Origin: Desmonostoc geniculatum HA4340-LM1
GTDB taxonomy: Bacteria; Cyanobacteriota; Cyanobacteriia; Cyanobacteriales; Nostocaceae
Assembly: GCA_019359545.1 (NCBI GenBank)
Contig: JAHHHB010000019.1
Span: 1-64,000, forward strand
Direction of reading: 5' to 3'
Length of the DNA stretch: 64,000 bases
Each line of letters opens with the position of its first letter. Positions within the stretch are counted from its first letter, which is position 1. A program made the translations under genes and the position numbers. Below the pieces are notes generated by a model. The model made no database searches, was not told where the DNA came from, and saw only the letters and a program-made list of their open reading frames with translations. Below, piece after piece: positions 9,824 through 19,582 of this stretch.

Positions 9824-11092
9824 ATGAATCAAGAATTCTACAATAGGGGATTGTCCAAGGCAAAGCGAAAAGACTACGCTGGAGCAATTGAAGAATTTAG
9901 CCATGCTTTACAATTAACGCCTTACTTTACCGAAGCTTATTTACAACGGGGTTTAGCATACTATGACTCAGGAGCATTCCTAAAAGCTGTTTCAGATTAT
10001 ACTGAGGCTTTGAAGCTCAATCCTGAGAGTGTAGAGGCGTATTATAGTCGTGCATTGGCAAGGCTAGCACTGAAAAATTTGCCGGGGGCGTTGGACGACG
10101 TTGAACGTGCTATTCGTTTCAATCTCAATTATGCTCCTGCTTATCAACTGCGGGCAATGGTGCGGCGGAAACAGGGTTATATTCAAGATGCGATCGCTAA
10201 CTTTAAAAAAGCTGCTGGGTTATATCTAGAGCAGCAGGACAAAAAGAATTGTAGCCTGTGTCTAGAACAAATTAAACAGCTACAACCCCAACAATTACCT
10301 ATTGTAGAGCGATCGCGTTCTCCAAATGCCCCAATTTTATCCACAAAAGAATATTTCACGCAATTATTAGAAAAGGCTGAAAAAGGAGATACCCAAGAGG
10401 CTCTGGCAGATTTAAACTGGATACTAAAAGCTGACCCCCAAGATGCCCAAGCTTACTGCTGTCGTGGCGTTGTGCGCTGTAAAATGGGGAATTATCAAGA
10501 AGCGATCGCAGATTTTAATCAAGCATTGCGACTAAATTTTCAAGACGCCATTGTTTATCGCAATCGAGGCAAAGCACGTTCTGTGTTAGGAGATCATACT
10601 GGAGCGATCGCAGATCTTAATCAAGCACTCCAGATGCAACCTGAAGATGCCTTAGTCTATGTTGCCAGAGGTAATACCTATCGGGCAATGGGCAACTATC
10701 TCGGTGCAATTCAAGATTACACCCAAGCACTGCAAATCAATCCTGATGATGCCCAAGCTTATTACAATCGCGGCATTGCTTATTCTTGCATAGAAGAAAT
10801 GCAAAATGCTGTGGATAATTATCAACGCGCGGCGAGTATTTTTTGTGAACAAGAAGACTGGGGAAATTATCAACAAGTCTTAAGTAGTTTAGAAAAAATC
10901 CAAAAACTTAGTCCAGATTCCAAAAAGCAAAATTATAACCTGCTGCGTCAGCGACTTTTGCGAATGGTGGGGGGATATTGGGAAATTGCCGAACGATTAA
11001 TTGAGCAGAAGCAGGACTATTATCCTGGAATGTCAGACGAGTGGTACTTGCAAAAAGTAATTGATGATTTAGAACGCGATCGTGGTGTGTAG
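9824..11092 (+). CDS. TPR-repeat protein
   Basis: The 422-residue protein is built almost entirely from tetratricopeptide repeats in two blocks: about residues 4-130 (three to four units such as AYLQRGLAYYDSGAFLKAVSDY) and about 195-320 (four units such as AYCCRGVVRCKMGNYQEAIADF). Both end in an extended helix pair containing YLEQQDKKNC or FCEQEDWGNY, so the protein is an internal duplication. No signal peptide or catalytic domain is seen, so a cytoplasmic scaffold or adaptor role is likely. The ATG at 9824 is the first in-frame start. A hairpin at 11119-11144 closes the gene. The partner is unknown. Confidence 0.85.
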   Translation: MNQEFYNRGLSKAKRKDYAGAIEEFSHALQLTPYFTEAYLQRGLAYYDSGAFLKAVSDYTEALKLNPESVEAYYSRALARLALKNLPGALDDVERAIRFNLNYAPAYQLRAMVRRKQGYIQDAIANFKKAAGLYLEQQDKKNCSLCLEQIKQLQPQQLPIVERSRSPNAPILSTKEYFTQLLEKAEKGDTQEALADLNWILKADPQDAQAYCCRGVVRCKMGNYQEAIADFNQALRLNFQDAIVYRNRGKARSVLGDHTGAIADLNQALQMQPEDALVYVARGNTYRAMGNYLGAIQDYTQALQINPDDAQAYYNRGIAYSCIEEMQNAVDNYQRAASIFCEQEDWGNYQQVLSSLEKIQKLSPDSKKQNYNLLRQRLLRMVGGYWEIAERLIEQKQDYYPGMSDEWYLQKVIDDLERDRGV

Positions 11093-11118
11093 AAGATAAA
11101 TGCTACTATACACGTAAA

Positions 11119-11144
11119 TTCACCCGTATAAGTGTACGGGTGAA
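11119..11144. terminator. Bidirectional hairpin between convergent genes
   Basis: Ten-bp arms TTCACCCGTA/TACGGGTGAA are separated by 6 nt, between the TPR gene and the convergent PEP-CTERM gene. The flanks are A-rich on one side and T-rich on the other, as in a shared terminator. Confidence 0.65.
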
Positions 11145-11212
11145 AATGCGATCAAACGCTTGTTATTTTTCAATAAAAGTAAAAGCACCTTACACTAATA
11201 ACATTTTCAAAT

Positions 11213-12046
11213 TTAGTTAGAAGTGCGAGTTTGACGGCGACGACGTAATCCAAACATACTAACTGCTCCCACCGCAAACATTGACAGAGTAACTGATGGT
11301 TCAGGAACGGTAGCACCAATTAATTCTCTAACATTTGCTTCACCGATATCAAGAACGACGATAACATCATTAAAGTCACGGTCAGAGCTTTCGTTCCACT
11401 TACCAGTTGCAGAATCTATCCCGGAAGCGTACAAACCACCGTATAAATCCTCGAATGCCAGTATGATGTAGTTGTTGTAAGCATAAGCAACTGTGTGCTG
11501 TAGCCCGTCAGCATTAGAGGCAGTGTCAGTACCAAAGATATTGGCAGAGTTACCACGGTTTAAACCATCAGCTCTCAACCAAAAGTCTAGTTGAGTACCT
11601 GCGGTGATATTACCAATATTGACGCCATCACCGAACTTTAGTGCATTACCGCCCCAACCACCAACACATCCGTTTCCTTCACAGGAAATATCATTAAAAA
11701 GTAGTCCAGACTTATTAGTAGTTCCTGCGGCATCGAAGGCTAACTGGTTTCTATAACCTGCACCCTCATTGATAAAGAAAACAGAAACATCGTGGTCGTA
11801 TTTTAAGTTTAATTTAGTCGAGTCTAATTTAAATTGTCCGCTGTTTGGAATTTCAATGCCTTCTGCTTGAACAAATTGTTGGAAAGGAGCGTCGTTAAAA
11901 CCAGTTTGAGAATTACTGAGTACTGTTGGTTGAGTCCAAGAATCATTCCAAGTAAAACCCGAAGCAGATGCAGTCTCTACTTTGGATACTAATCCGGTGA
12001 AGGTAGCTGTAGCGGCAATCAAAGCGGTGAATAAAGTACGTTTCAT
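11213..12046 (-). CDS. PEP-CTERM sorted protein with DUF4114-like domain
   Basis: The ATG at 12046 gives a 277-residue precursor with a clean signal peptide (MKRTLFTALI through SKVETASA). The frame stays open to a TTG at 12073, but that would add nine polar residues in front of the signal. The C-terminus is a PEP-CTERM signal: VPEPS, a hydrophobic segment, then RRRRQTR. Such proteins are processed by exosortase and displayed or released at the cell surface. The region around SDRDFNDVIVVLDIG with FEDLYGG upstream resembles the calcium-binding acidic motif of DUF4114, also seen at the C-termini of the proteins at 53532 and 56715. Two cysteines lie in CEGNGC. Ligand or function unknown. Confidence 0.85.
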   Translation of the reverse strand: MKRTLFTALIAATATFTGLVSKVETASASGFTWNDSWTQPTVLSNSQTGFNDAPFQQFVQAEGIEIPNSGQFKLDSTKLNLKYDHDVSVFFINEGAGYRNQLAFDAAGTTNKSGLLFNDISCEGNGCVGGWGGNALKFGDGVNIGNITAGTQLDFWLRADGLNRGNSANIFGTDTASNADGLQHTVAYAYNNYIILAFEDLYGGLYASGIDSATGKWNESSDRDFNDVIVVLDIGEANVRELIGATVPEPSVTLSMFAVGAVSMFGLRRRRQTRTSN

Positions 12047-12517
12047 ATTAGAGTCATTAAGTAGGGAAAACAATTTAGATAATGCTCTTTTGAGCAGCTA
12101 TCTCTCTTCTGTTGTCTCTTACTTCTAACAGCTTTGATTCTGCAAAGTCAATCTTGTTTTTCCCTTTTTTTGGTATATTCAAATAGCTCTTCATTTAAAG
12201 TATTTCTACTGAAAATAGGCAATTTTTTCTCAGATAATATACTGTTATTAACACTCAGAGTTTAAACTTATATATGATGAAAACTTGATGATAAATTTAT
12301 ATTGTTTATGAAAAAAAGATGTGCAATTTCTAGAGTTCAAGTTTAAAACCTCAATCTCTAGCGATTTTCATGGTAATGAAGTACATAGGTAGGGTAGTGG
12401 TGTCATACGTGTCAACTTCAGCCTTGGTGAATGGAATTCCTGGCTCTACAAACAAAGTTTATCTCCGTACTTACGTCGAGAAACGTACTAGTCGATCAAA
12501 TCAACGAAATCTGAGTA

Positions 12518-12632
12518 ATACCAATTCTGTATGAAGATGCACATAATCAAGACCCCCCTGTAGTCCCCCCTTGGCAAGGGGGGACGGCGTAGCCGGGGGG
12601 TAAATATATGCAGCTTCACAAAGAAACGGTAT
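12518..12632. repeat. Foldback repeat with C-run/G-run core
   Basis: The left end ATACCAATTCTGTATGAAG pairs imperfectly with the right end CTTCACAAAGAAACGGTAT. The interior is a CCCCCC/GGGGGG palindrome. It resembles non-autonomous intergenic repeats of filamentous cyanobacteria. Confidence 0.5.
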
Positions 12633-12750
12633 AAATAACTTTGTAGTCAGGAATTTAGTCCTTGTTTTTACTAGATGGCACACTTTCGTTGACTTGATGA
12701 ACTGACATACTAATCCGGTTTGATTTTTGAACTGATTTGTGTAGGTGTAG

Positions 12751-12778
12751 GTAGAGACGCCGTTAATCGCGTCTCTAC
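12751..12778. repeat. GTAGAGACG-type palindrome
   Basis: The arms are GTAGAGACGC/GCGTCTCTAC (10 bp each). Related copies occur near 22996-23016, 28877-28905, 49261-49284 and 60533-60557, so this is a dispersed short palindrome family of this genome. Confidence 0.7.
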
Positions 12779-12968
12779 AGGAGTTAATGAATAGGGAATC
12801 AGCTGGGGTATCGTCAGAATCTGGAAGTTATGCCAAAGATGGGAGACAATTTACAGGGTTGTGCTTTCAGATGACGGTCTTTGCTTGGACTTGATGAATA
12901 TATTTTAAGGTTAAAATAATCAAGCTTTTCCAGTGCTACATCACCCCCCTCGCAGATAGAATTCATAT

Positions 12969-14732
12969 ATGAACCCTACACAAGAAAAACTAAAAGTTCA
13001 GTTTGAGCAGGCTTTAGTCGCGGCTTTTGGTGCTGACTTCGCTGCAATAGATCCTATTTTGGTTGCTGCTAGTAATCCTAAATTTGGTGATTATCAGGCA
13101 AATGTGGCTTTATCCTTGAGTAAAAAGAAAGGATTGCAACCAAGAGTCATCGCATCTGCCATAGTTGAGAAATTAGATGTATCCGAAATCTGCGAACCGC
13201 CAGAAATCGCGGGGCTAGGATTTATCAATCTGAAACTCAAAACAACATACCTAGAAGCACAACTCAACGCTATTCAAGCAGATTCCAGGCTAGGAATCCC
13301 AACGGCGAAAACACCACAGCGAGAAATTGTGGATTTTTCTAGTCCGAATATTGCTAAAGAAATGCACGTTGGGCATTTGCGTTCTACAATTATCGGTGAT
13401 GCGATCGCCCGTATTCTCGAATTTCAAGGACATGATGTGCTGCGGTTAAATCATGTAGGTGATTGGGGTACGCAATTTGGCATGTTAATCGCCTATTTGC
13501 GAGAAGTTTACCCCCAAGCCCTGACAACTGCTAATGCTTTAGATATTGGCGATTTAGTCAGTTTTTACCGCCAAGCCAAGCAGCGGTTTGATGCAGATGA
13601 AGCTTTTCAGGAAACAGCACGCCAAGAAGTTGTCAGATTACAAGCAGGTGCCCAAGACACACTCCATGCTTGGAAATTACTGTGCGAACAATCACGCCGG
13701 GAGTTTCAAGTAATTTATGATTTGTTGGATATCAAGTTAATTGAACGAGGTGAATCTTTCTACAATGCTTTACTACCAGGAGTTGTGGAAGATTTAGAAA
13801 AAGCTGGATTACTGGTAGAAAATCAAGGGGCGAAATGCGTTTTTCTCGAAGGGTTTACAAATAGAGAAGGTGAACCGCTACCTTTAATTGTGCAAAAATC
13901 CGATGGCGGTTATAACTACGCCACTACAGATTTAGCATCCCTCTGTTACCGGATTCAGCAGGATGAAGCAAAGCGGATAATTTATGTAACGGATGCTGGA
14001 CAAGCAAACCACTTTGCCCAATTTTTGCAGGTAGCACGCAAAGCCGGATGGATTCCCGATGATGTGGAATTAGTGCATGTGCCTTTTGGGTTGGTGTTAG
14101 GAGAAGACGGTAAGAAATTTAAGACTCGTTCTGGCGATACTGTACGATTGCGGGATTTGTTAGATGAAGCGATCGCTCGTTCCTATGCGGATCTAAAAGC
14201 TAGATTACAAGAAGAGGAACGCGAAGAAACTGAAGAATTTATTAATGAAGTTGCCAACGTAGTTGGAATTAGTGCGGTTAAGTATGCAGATTTAAGCCAA
14301 AACCGCACTAGTAACTACGTTTTCAGCTATGAAAAAATGCTAGATCTCAAAGGCAATACTGCGCCCTATATGCTATACGCTTATGCGCGGATTCAGGGAA
14401 TTAGCCGCAAGGGTGAAATTAACTTTGAAAATTTAGGAAGTAATGCCCTAGTCTTAGAGCATGAAACTGAATTAACACTGGCAAAATATTTACTTCAACT
14501 CGATGAAGTTATTAGTACTGTAGAACAAGATTTATTACCACATCGGTTATGTGAATATTTGTATGAATTGAGTAAAAAGTTTAATCAGTTTTATGACCGC
14601 AATCAAGGAGTTCGGGTGCTGGATGCGGAGGAACCACAGCGAACATCTCGCTTGATTCTGTGTGATTTGACTGCTAGAACTCTGAAGTTGGGATTATCTT
14701 TGTTGGGTATTCAGGTTTTGGAGAGGATGTAA
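12969..14732 (+). CDS. argS: Arginyl-tRNA synthetase
   Basis: The 587-residue class I aminoacyl-tRNA synthetase charges tRNA-Arg with arginine using ATP. In order it has an N-terminal additional domain (residues 1-110, with [17 protein letters not shown]), the HIGH-type motif HVGHLRS (from about residue 134), and the ArgRS signature [15 protein letters not shown]. The catalytic core ([11 protein letters not shown]) and a KMSKS-equivalent GKKFKTRSG (about residue 381) follow. The C-terminal anticodon-binding DALR domain ends in [17 protein letters not shown]. Length is normal and the frame intact. The ATG at 12969 gives the expected N-terminus. Essential housekeeping gene. Confidence 0.97.
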   Translation: MNPTQEKLKVQFEQALVAAFGADFAAIDPILVAASNPKFGDYQANVALSLSKKKGLQPRVIASAIVEKLDVSEICEPPEIAGLGFINLKLKTTYLEAQLNAIQADSRLGIPTAKTPQREIVDFSSPNIAKEMHVGHLRSTIIGDAIARILEFQGHDVLRLNHVGDWGTQFGMLIAYLREVYPQALTTANALDIGDLVSFYRQAKQRFDADEAFQETARQEVVRLQAGAQDTLHAWKLLCEQSRREFQVIYDLLDIKLIERGESFYNALLPGVVEDLEKAGLLVENQGAKCVFLEGFTNREGEPLPLIVQKSDGGYNYATTDLASLCYRIQQDEAKRIIYVTDAGQANHFAQFLQVARKAGWIPDDVELVHVPFGLVLGEDGKKFKTRSGDTVRLRDLLDEAIARSYADLKARLQEEEREETEEFINEVANVVGISAVKYADLSQNRTSNYVFSYEKMLDLKGNTAPYMLYAYARIQGISRKGEINFENLGSNALVLEHETELTLAKYLLQLDEVISTVEQDLLPHRLCEYLYELSKKFNQFYDRNQGVRVLDAEEPQRTSRLILCDLTARTLKLGLSLLGIQVLERM

Positions 14733-14909
14733 TATTTTTTTAACGCATAGGCGCTTCTCTACGAGACGCTACGCGAACGCCTTCCCGTAGGGTAGGTACG
14801 CTAAGGTAACGCTAAGGTACGGAGAGTAAGAGTTAAGCTGATTTTTTCTTTGTGTACTTTGCGGTTTTTTAATTAGAATTGCTGGACTGGAGGCGATGGA
14901 ATACACCAG
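14733..14909. repeat. GC-rich interspersed repeat with GGTACGCTAAGGTAACGC units
   Basis: After argS come an imperfect palindrome (GCGCTTCTCTACGAGACGCT..) and short direct repeats of CGCTAAGGTA near 14800-14822. No coding signal. Confidence 0.5.
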
Positions 14910-15371
14910 GTGCAACAGGTTTTATGGGTAGGAATTGGTTGTAAGCGGGGAACCTCATGGCAATTAATTAATGAGGGGATTGAGAAAGTATTTGAAGAAA
15001 ATCAGCTTTGTCAAAGTGCGATCGCGGGTATTGCTACTATCGATACTAAAGCATCGGAAGTTGGCTTATTAGAATTTTGTAAGCGACGCAATTTGCCTCT
15101 AAAAACTTTTTGTGCCGAAGTTCTTAGCAGTATCTGGGTTCCCAACCCTAGCACAATTGCTAACGAACAAGTAGGTACAGCCAGTGTAGCAGAGGCAGCA
15201 GCTATTCTTGCAGCGAGTCAACTCCAGTTGTCGTTCACTAATTCTCTGTCGTTCGACACAGAAGAATTGGCGGTGAAATTCTTAGTTCCCAAACAAATTT
15301 TTCAATCAAAAGGGCAACCAGGAGCTGTAACGCTAGCTGTTGCCCAAGCTGGAAATTTGAGTAATTTTTAA
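14910..15371 (+). CDS. CobE / CbiG C-terminal domain protein
   Basis: The 153-residue protein consists only of the domain shared by CobE and the C-terminus of CbiG. Diagnostic parts are the N-terminal strand LWVGIGCKRGTS, the ATIDTKASEVGLLEF stretch and VGTASVAEAAAILAA. In the cobalamin (corrin ring) pathway this domain belongs to the ring-contraction step with cobalt-precorrin-5A hydrolase (CbiG) or the aerobic CobE accessory. No other cob/cbi genes are nearby, so it is a detached pathway member. The start is the GTG at 14910; the nearby ATG at 14896 is out of frame. Biochemical role here is inferred from the family. Confidence 0.8.
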   Translation: MQQVLWVGIGCKRGTSWQLINEGIEKVFEENQLCQSAIAGIATIDTKASEVGLLEFCKRRNLPLKTFCAEVLSSIWVPNPSTIANEQVGTASVAEAAAILAASQLQLSFTNSLSFDTEELAVKFLVPKQIFQSKGQPGAVTLAVAQAGNLSNF

Positions 15372-15765
15372 CCAGTGCCGATGCGATCGCCTACACCACT
15401 AACTCACATTTTCATTCAAGCACAAGGAGGACAAGGAAGAATTTACTCCCTCATCCCCCTCATTCCAAGAGTTGAATAATTTCTAGCAGATTTCAACGAA
15501 AGTGAAGTAGACAAGCTTAACCCTCTTTTGTCACTCTCGGAAAACAATAATCTCAGCCTGATTCTGAGACTTTGATTTCATCAAGGTTTGAGGCTTTATT
15601 TTCTAACAGAAACTGAAATTTATAGATAAAAGTGGAAATTAAAGCCCTGTAAGCATTTGGGCGATTGGATTTTCCCACTCTGACAAAAGAGGGTTAACTT
15701 CAAAGTCAGGTATAAATGCTTTATTACTTCTGAATTCTGAATTCTGCTGTATGATTTGGAGTTGC
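15372..15765. other. Spacer containing a foldback element and heptamer repeats
   Basis: The gap between two convergent genes holds a 181-bp foldback element (15517-15697) and a short GAATTCT heptamer run (15727-15747). No gene. Confidence 0.6.
15517..15697. mobile_element. MITE-like element with perfect 17-bp terminal inverted repeats
   Basis: TTAACCCTCTTTTGTCA at 15517-15533 is repeated perfectly inverted at 15681-15697. The 147-bp interior has no open frame. No clear target duplication beyond a few bases. Size and structure fit a non-autonomous element moved by a transposase encoded elsewhere. Confidence 0.7.
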
Positions 15766-16812
15766 CTAACGCCGCAAAATAATTTCCCAGGTAGCCCCAC
15801 CAACTACACCGTCAGGTTCTAAACCATAGCGCTTTTGTACGGCTTTGACAGCGGCCTCGGTTGTCGCACCAAAGTCTCCATCTACGTTGCCTTTTAAGTA
15901 ACCAAGCTTTTTCAATTGTTGTTGCAATTTGACAACTTCCGAACCACGCAACCCTATACGCAAAATTGGTAATCCTTCTGAGGTGTATTGAATACCAGGG
16001 GTTCGCTTAGTACTTGTATTTGACTGAGTTCGGGTAGTTTGTCCAGTGCGTGTGGTTGACTGAGTTCGAGTAGTTGATGTACTACGATTTGGCGTTTTTT
16101 GAGCTTGTCTAGGTTTAGCAGGCCTTGGTTCAGGGCTGGTACCAACTTGTGTTACAGGTTTCTTTGGTGGATTGGGCTTGGTGGGAGCTTGTGTTACAGG
16201 TTTTTTTGGTGGGCTGGGCTTGGTGGGAGCTTGTGTTACAGCTTGTCTTGGTGGGTTGGGACTGGGATTCGCAACGTTGGTGAGGTTGCTACTCTGGGTT
16301 GGAACGGGAAAATTTGTTGCTGAGTTAAATCTTTGCCCAGATGAAGGAACTGTTGATGCTACTGTCGCTTCTTTAGGAAAAAGTCGTTGCCAGGTGGTGG
16401 CATCAACTATACCATCTGGATTTAAGCCAGCTGCTTGTTTAAATCGGGAAACAGCATTGGCAGTATTTTCACTATATGTACCATCTACTACACCGGAGTA
16501 AAAACCCAAAAGTTTCAAAGCTGCCTGAAGTTCAGATACGCGTTCGCCTTGGCTACCAACTTTCAGGATGGGACGGCTGATACTATCTGCGGGATTTACT
16601 TGGGCTATTTTTTGTGGGGCTGCAATTGATACTAGGGCAGAGGAGACAATGACCAGAGGTGTAGTGGAAAACAGGAGTATTTTAAGTGCTGATAAAGACT
16701 TAGATCTGTTTGCCCACCAATTCTTTTGCGGTTTTTCCATCCGACAGCGATTTACAGTTGGATGTAGTAATTTTAAGTAACTCAAAATACTTGCTGTCTG
16801 GCTGTGTTGCAT
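15766..16812 (-). CDS. Membrane-anchored protein with two peptidoglycan-binding domains
   Basis: The 348-residue protein has an N-terminal hydrophobic segment (about residues 42-63, ILLFSTTPLVIVSSALVSIA) serving as signal or anchor. Two PG_binding_1 domains are at about residues 80-145 (VGSQGERVSELQAALKLLGFY..DGIVDATTWQRLF) and 282-346 (IGLRGSEVVKLQQQLKKLGYL..DGVVGGATWEIIL). They are separated by a Pro/Thr/Lys-rich linker with PTKPSPPKKPVTQ-type repeats. The fold binds peptidoglycan, so the protein should sit in the periplasm. No catalytic domain is present. Start is ambiguous: the TG-type start at 16812 is the longest, and an ATG at 16740 (MEKPQKNWW) would still keep the signal segment. Confidence 0.83.
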   Translation of the reverse strand: MQHSQTASILSYLKLLHPTVNRCRMEKPQKNWWANRSKSLSALKILLFSTTPLVIVSSALVSIAAPQKIAQVNPADSISRPILKVGSQGERVSELQAALKLLGFYSGVVDGTYSENTANAVSRFKQAAGLNPDGIVDATTWQRLFPKEATVASTVPSSGQRFNSATNFPVPTQSSNLTNVANPSPNPPRQAVTQAPTKPSPPKKPVTQAPTKPNPPKKPVTQVGTSPEPRPAKPRQAQKTPNRSTSTTRTQSTTRTGQTTRTQSNTSTKRTPGIQYTSEGLPILRIGLRGSEVVKLQQQLKKLGYLKGNVDGDFGATTEAAVKAVQKRYGLEPDGVVGGATWEIILRR

Positions 16813-16931
16813 GGAATTTACTCCCAGAATATTCTCATGCTAATGGTACAGCCGCTTGGTCTAAAAAACAGCTCCTACAGAAAGCGATGTCTCCGATGGG
16901 CTACGCCTATGCATATAATCTACTAATCTAC

Positions 16932-18203
16932 TTACGCGATCGCCCCATTAATTGCTGTTTCTTGACCAACTAAAGACAGGTAAGGTTCTTTTAAATACTT
17001 AGAAGCGGCGGCGATGGCGTCTTGGGCATCCACAGCCGCAATCAGTTCTTGGAACTTAATGTCAAAATCAATTCCTAAGCCTAAAATCTCATACCAGCCG
17101 TATATTTGAGCAATTTGCCCGTTAGTTTGTTTACCCAAAGCATACTGCCCCAGAATCTTGTTTTTAGCGGCTTGTAGGGTGCTTGGGGAGACTTCGCTGG
17201 TAGACAATAAATCTACTTCTGTACGCAGTCCTTCTAAGGCTATGGTGGTATTTTCTGGTGCTGTACCCATGTAAACTACAAACAATGCTGGGTATAGCCT
17301 GGTTGAGTAAAAAGCAGATACTTCGTAAGCTAAACCTCGTTTTTCCCGCAATTCGACAAACAAGCGGCTAGAAAGCCCATTTCCCAAGTAGGTACACAGC
17401 AACTTTAGTGAGGCGTAGTCAGGAGAACTCACTGATGTTCCTAAATAACCCAGCATCACGATTGATTGTTGCGTTTGTTGTGGCTTCAACATTACCTGGG
17501 GTTCCACCCTAATTTCAGGTAAATTTAGGATTGGCAGTGCTGATGCTGGAACTTGCCAATCACCAAAAACTTTTGTCACCAATGCTACTGCATCTGCGGG
17601 TGTGACTCGACCAGCAATACTAATTACCAAATTATCTGGGCGGAAATAAGTTTGATGATACTGCACTAAGTCTGCACGAGTTAAACGGCTCATGGTTGTT
17701 TCATCTCCTAATACCGACATGGCATAGGGATGATTTTGGTACATTACCTGCCGCATTTGTTCAAAGGCCACGGTGAAGGGTTGCTCTTTTTGCGAACGAA
17801 TATCTTGTAGCGCTAGACGCCGTTCTAGTTCTACTTGAATTTCAGGAAAAGTAGGCGATCGCAAAATCTGCCCTGCCAATGTTAAAATTTCGGCAAAATC
17901 CGATGTTACCGTCTTGAAAGATAGCAAAAAATAATCAGTGGCGGCATCTGTACTCAAACTCGCCCCGACAGACTCGACTTTTTCAGCAATTTCCAAGCTA
18001 GAAAGTCCATCGCATCCCTTTGTCATCACTGCTGATAGCAAATGTGCCAACCCTGCTTGTTCTTGGTTTTCATTACAACTACCAGCACGCACAAAGATTC
18101 GGGCTGCAATGATGTCGGCAGCAGGGTTTTCTGCCACTAGCACGACAATGCCATTGTTCAATACGGTGCGATGGATAGGCGATTTTTGCAGCAAGGTTGT
18201 CAT
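16932..18203 (-). CDS. M16 family peptidase-like protein, catalytically inactive subunit
   Basis: The 423-residue protein has the two-lobed M16 (pitrilysin/insulinase) fold: N-terminal lobe with VLNNGIVVLVAENP and AARIFVRAGSC, C-terminal lobe with KLLCTYLGNGLSSRLFVELREKRGLAYEVSAF. The zinc-binding HXXEH is replaced by HLLSA (about residue 69), so both the catalytic Glu and the second His are gone. It lies directly downstream of an intact M16 gene on the same strand, 113 bp away. Active/inactive M16B pairs are known to form heterodimers in which the dead subunit, carrying the conserved R/Y motif in the C-lobe, completes the active site. That role is inferred here. The substrate is probably peptides. 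Frame and length are normal. Confidence 0.88.
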   Translation of the reverse strand: MTTLLQKSPIHRTVLNNGIVVLVAENPAADIIAARIFVRAGSCNENQEQAGLAHLLSAVMTKGCDGLSSLEIAEKVESVGASLSTDAATDYFLLSFKTVTSDFAEILTLAGQILRSPTFPEIQVELERRLALQDIRSQKEQPFTVAFEQMRQVMYQNHPYAMSVLGDETTMSRLTRADLVQYHQTYFRPDNLVISIAGRVTPADAVALVTKVFGDWQVPASALPILNLPEIRVEPQVMLKPQQTQQSIVMLGYLGTSVSSPDYASLKLLCTYLGNGLSSRLFVELREKRGLAYEVSAFYSTRLYPALFVVYMGTAPENTTIALEGLRTEVDLLSTSEVSPSTLQAAKNKILGQYALGKQTNGQIAQIYGWYEILGLGIDFDIKFQELIAAVDAQDAIAAASKYLKEPYLSLVGQETAINGAIA

Positions 18204-18290
18204 TTGTCATTTTTCCTTTGTCATCTGTCATTGGTCATTGGTCATTGGTCATTTGTCATTATCTGCGTCCCCGCGTCTCCCTCATCTTCC
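18204..18290. repeat. Heptamer tandem repeats (GTCATTG/T type)
   Basis: The spacer between the two M16 genes is mostly a degenerate run of TTTGTCATT, CTGTCATTG and GGTCATTG units (about 18203-18260), a short tandemly repeated sequence of the kind found in heterocyst-forming cyanobacteria. It sits inside a presumed operon and may loosen translational coupling. Confidence 0.65.
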
Positions 18291-18316
18291 TATGCCCCAT
18301 GCCCAATGCCCAATAC

Positions 18317-19582
18317 CTAACATGGTCTAAGCACTGTAACCGCATAATTTTGCGGTGAGAGATACTGTTTAGCTAATTTTTGCAGTTCTTGGACATCAAA
18401 AGACTGAATCTCCTGGGGATATGTCACAGCTAATTCGGCTTGGGCAATTGTATTGTAGTACCCGTAAAGTCCTGTAAGTTGATTTGGCGTTTCCGTAGAA
18501 AAGGCATACTCGTTACATAGTAGCCTGCGCGATCGCGCTATTTCCTGTTGACTAATTCCTTGAGTCTGTAACTGATCTAAATGATCGCAAATCAAAGACT
18601 CAACTTTTTCTAGATTTTCTGGTTCTAACCAGGCAGTAATTGTAAATAAACTCGATTCCCGTTGCAGAGAAAAATTACTACAAATTCCCTGTACCAATTG
18701 CAAATCTTCCCGCAAATCCCTTACTAAACGCGAAGTCCGCCCTTCTGCTAATAACACCGACAATAAATCTAAACCATAGGCAGTGTGGATTTGTTCTACT
18801 CCGGGTACCAGCCACGCCATTAATAATCGCGCTTGCTCTATGCGTGGTAAACATAGTTCTTGACGACGAATTTCTGTTATTATTGGCTCTGCTACTTTTT
18901 CAAATTGGGGACAATGAGAAGGTTCGGCAAAATCAGCAAATGAACGATTTACTAATTCCCAGGCTGGCTCCTGAGCTATGCCCCCCGCAATTACCACTGT
19001 CATATTTTCCGGCTGGTAGTGGGCGCGGTGAAAACAGCGCATCGCTTCTGGTGACTGCTGCATAAGTTCCTGCTCAGTACCCAGCACTGAACGTCCGTAA
19101 GGATGACGCCCATAGATGTTCTCAATTAAAGCTTGGAATCCCATCCAGTCGGAATCGTCATTACACGAACGGATTTCCTCTAGTACTACATCCCGTTCGC
19201 GGCCAAATTCATCTTCTGGAATTGCCGCATTCAGCAGTAGTTCTCCCAAATGGGGTAGAGTATCTTGCAAATAAGGCGCAGCTGTGGTAAGGGAATAATG
19301 AGCATAATCATAACTTGTTGCGGCATTACTGACGCCACCCCGGTTTTCAACGTTGTGGTCGAACATTCCAGGGGGTAGCGTTGCCGTACCTTTAAAAATC
19401 ATGTGTTCTAAAAAGTGCGCCATCCCAAACCACGGTTCTGGCTCTAGGGTTGCTCCAGCACGCACCCAAACATCAGCCACAACTACAGGGGTAGTGGGAA
19501 TTTCTTGATGAATAAACGTTAAACCACTGTCTAGTCGGAAGACCGAGGCTGGAAACACGGTATCAGTTTGTTGTTGTGACAA
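18317..19582 (-). CDS. M16 family zinc metallopeptidase, active subunit
   Basis: The 421-residue M16B peptidase keeps the inverted zinc motif HFLEH (about residues 60-64, within GMAHFLEHMIFKGT) and the downstream glutamate in ERDVVLEEI. The N-lobe opening RLDSGLTFIHQEIPTTPVVVADVWVRAGAT is typical. Such enzymes degrade peptides inside a closed chamber formed by two lobes or subunits. It is the first gene of a pair with the inactive paralogue at 16932-18203, and the two probably work as a heterodimer. No signal peptide, so cytoplasmic. The start is the ATG at 19582. Confidence 0.92.
   Translation of the reverse strand: MSQQQTDTVFPASVFRLDSGLTFIHQEIPTTPVVVADVWVRAGATLEPEPWFGMAHFLEHMIFKGTATLPPGMFDHNVENRGGVSNAATSYDYAHYSLTTAAPYLQDTLPHLGELLLNAAIPEDEFGRERDVVLEEIRSCNDDSDWMGFQALIENIYGRHPYGRSVLGTEQELMQQSPEAMRCFHRAHYQPENMTVVIAGGIAQEPAWELVNRSFADFAEPSHCPQFEKVAEPIITEIRRQELCLPRIEQARLLMAWLVPGVEQIHTAYGLDLLSVLLAEGRTSRLVRDLREDLQLVQGICSNFSLQRESSLFTITAWLEPENLEKVESLICDHLDQLQTQGISQQEIARSRRLLCNEYAFSTETPNQLTGLYGYYNTIAQAELAVTYPQEIQSFDVQELQKLAKQYLSPQNYAVTVLRPC

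Larger units (their letters stand above)
12074..12968. other. 895-bp divergent spacer with dispersed repeats
   Basis: The spacer lies between the divergent PEP-CTERM and argS genes. It contains an inverted-repeat element at about 12518-12632 (ends ATACC..TGAAG.TGCA, centre of C- and G-runs) and a short palindrome at 12751-12778. A 60-codon open frame at 12501-12683 falls wholly inside the repeat and is not a gene. Promoters must be present, but none could be singled out. Confidence 0.5.

Noticed and set aside
12501..12683. 60-codon minus-strand open frame
   Set aside because: It lies mostly inside a foldback repeat with C- and G-runs.
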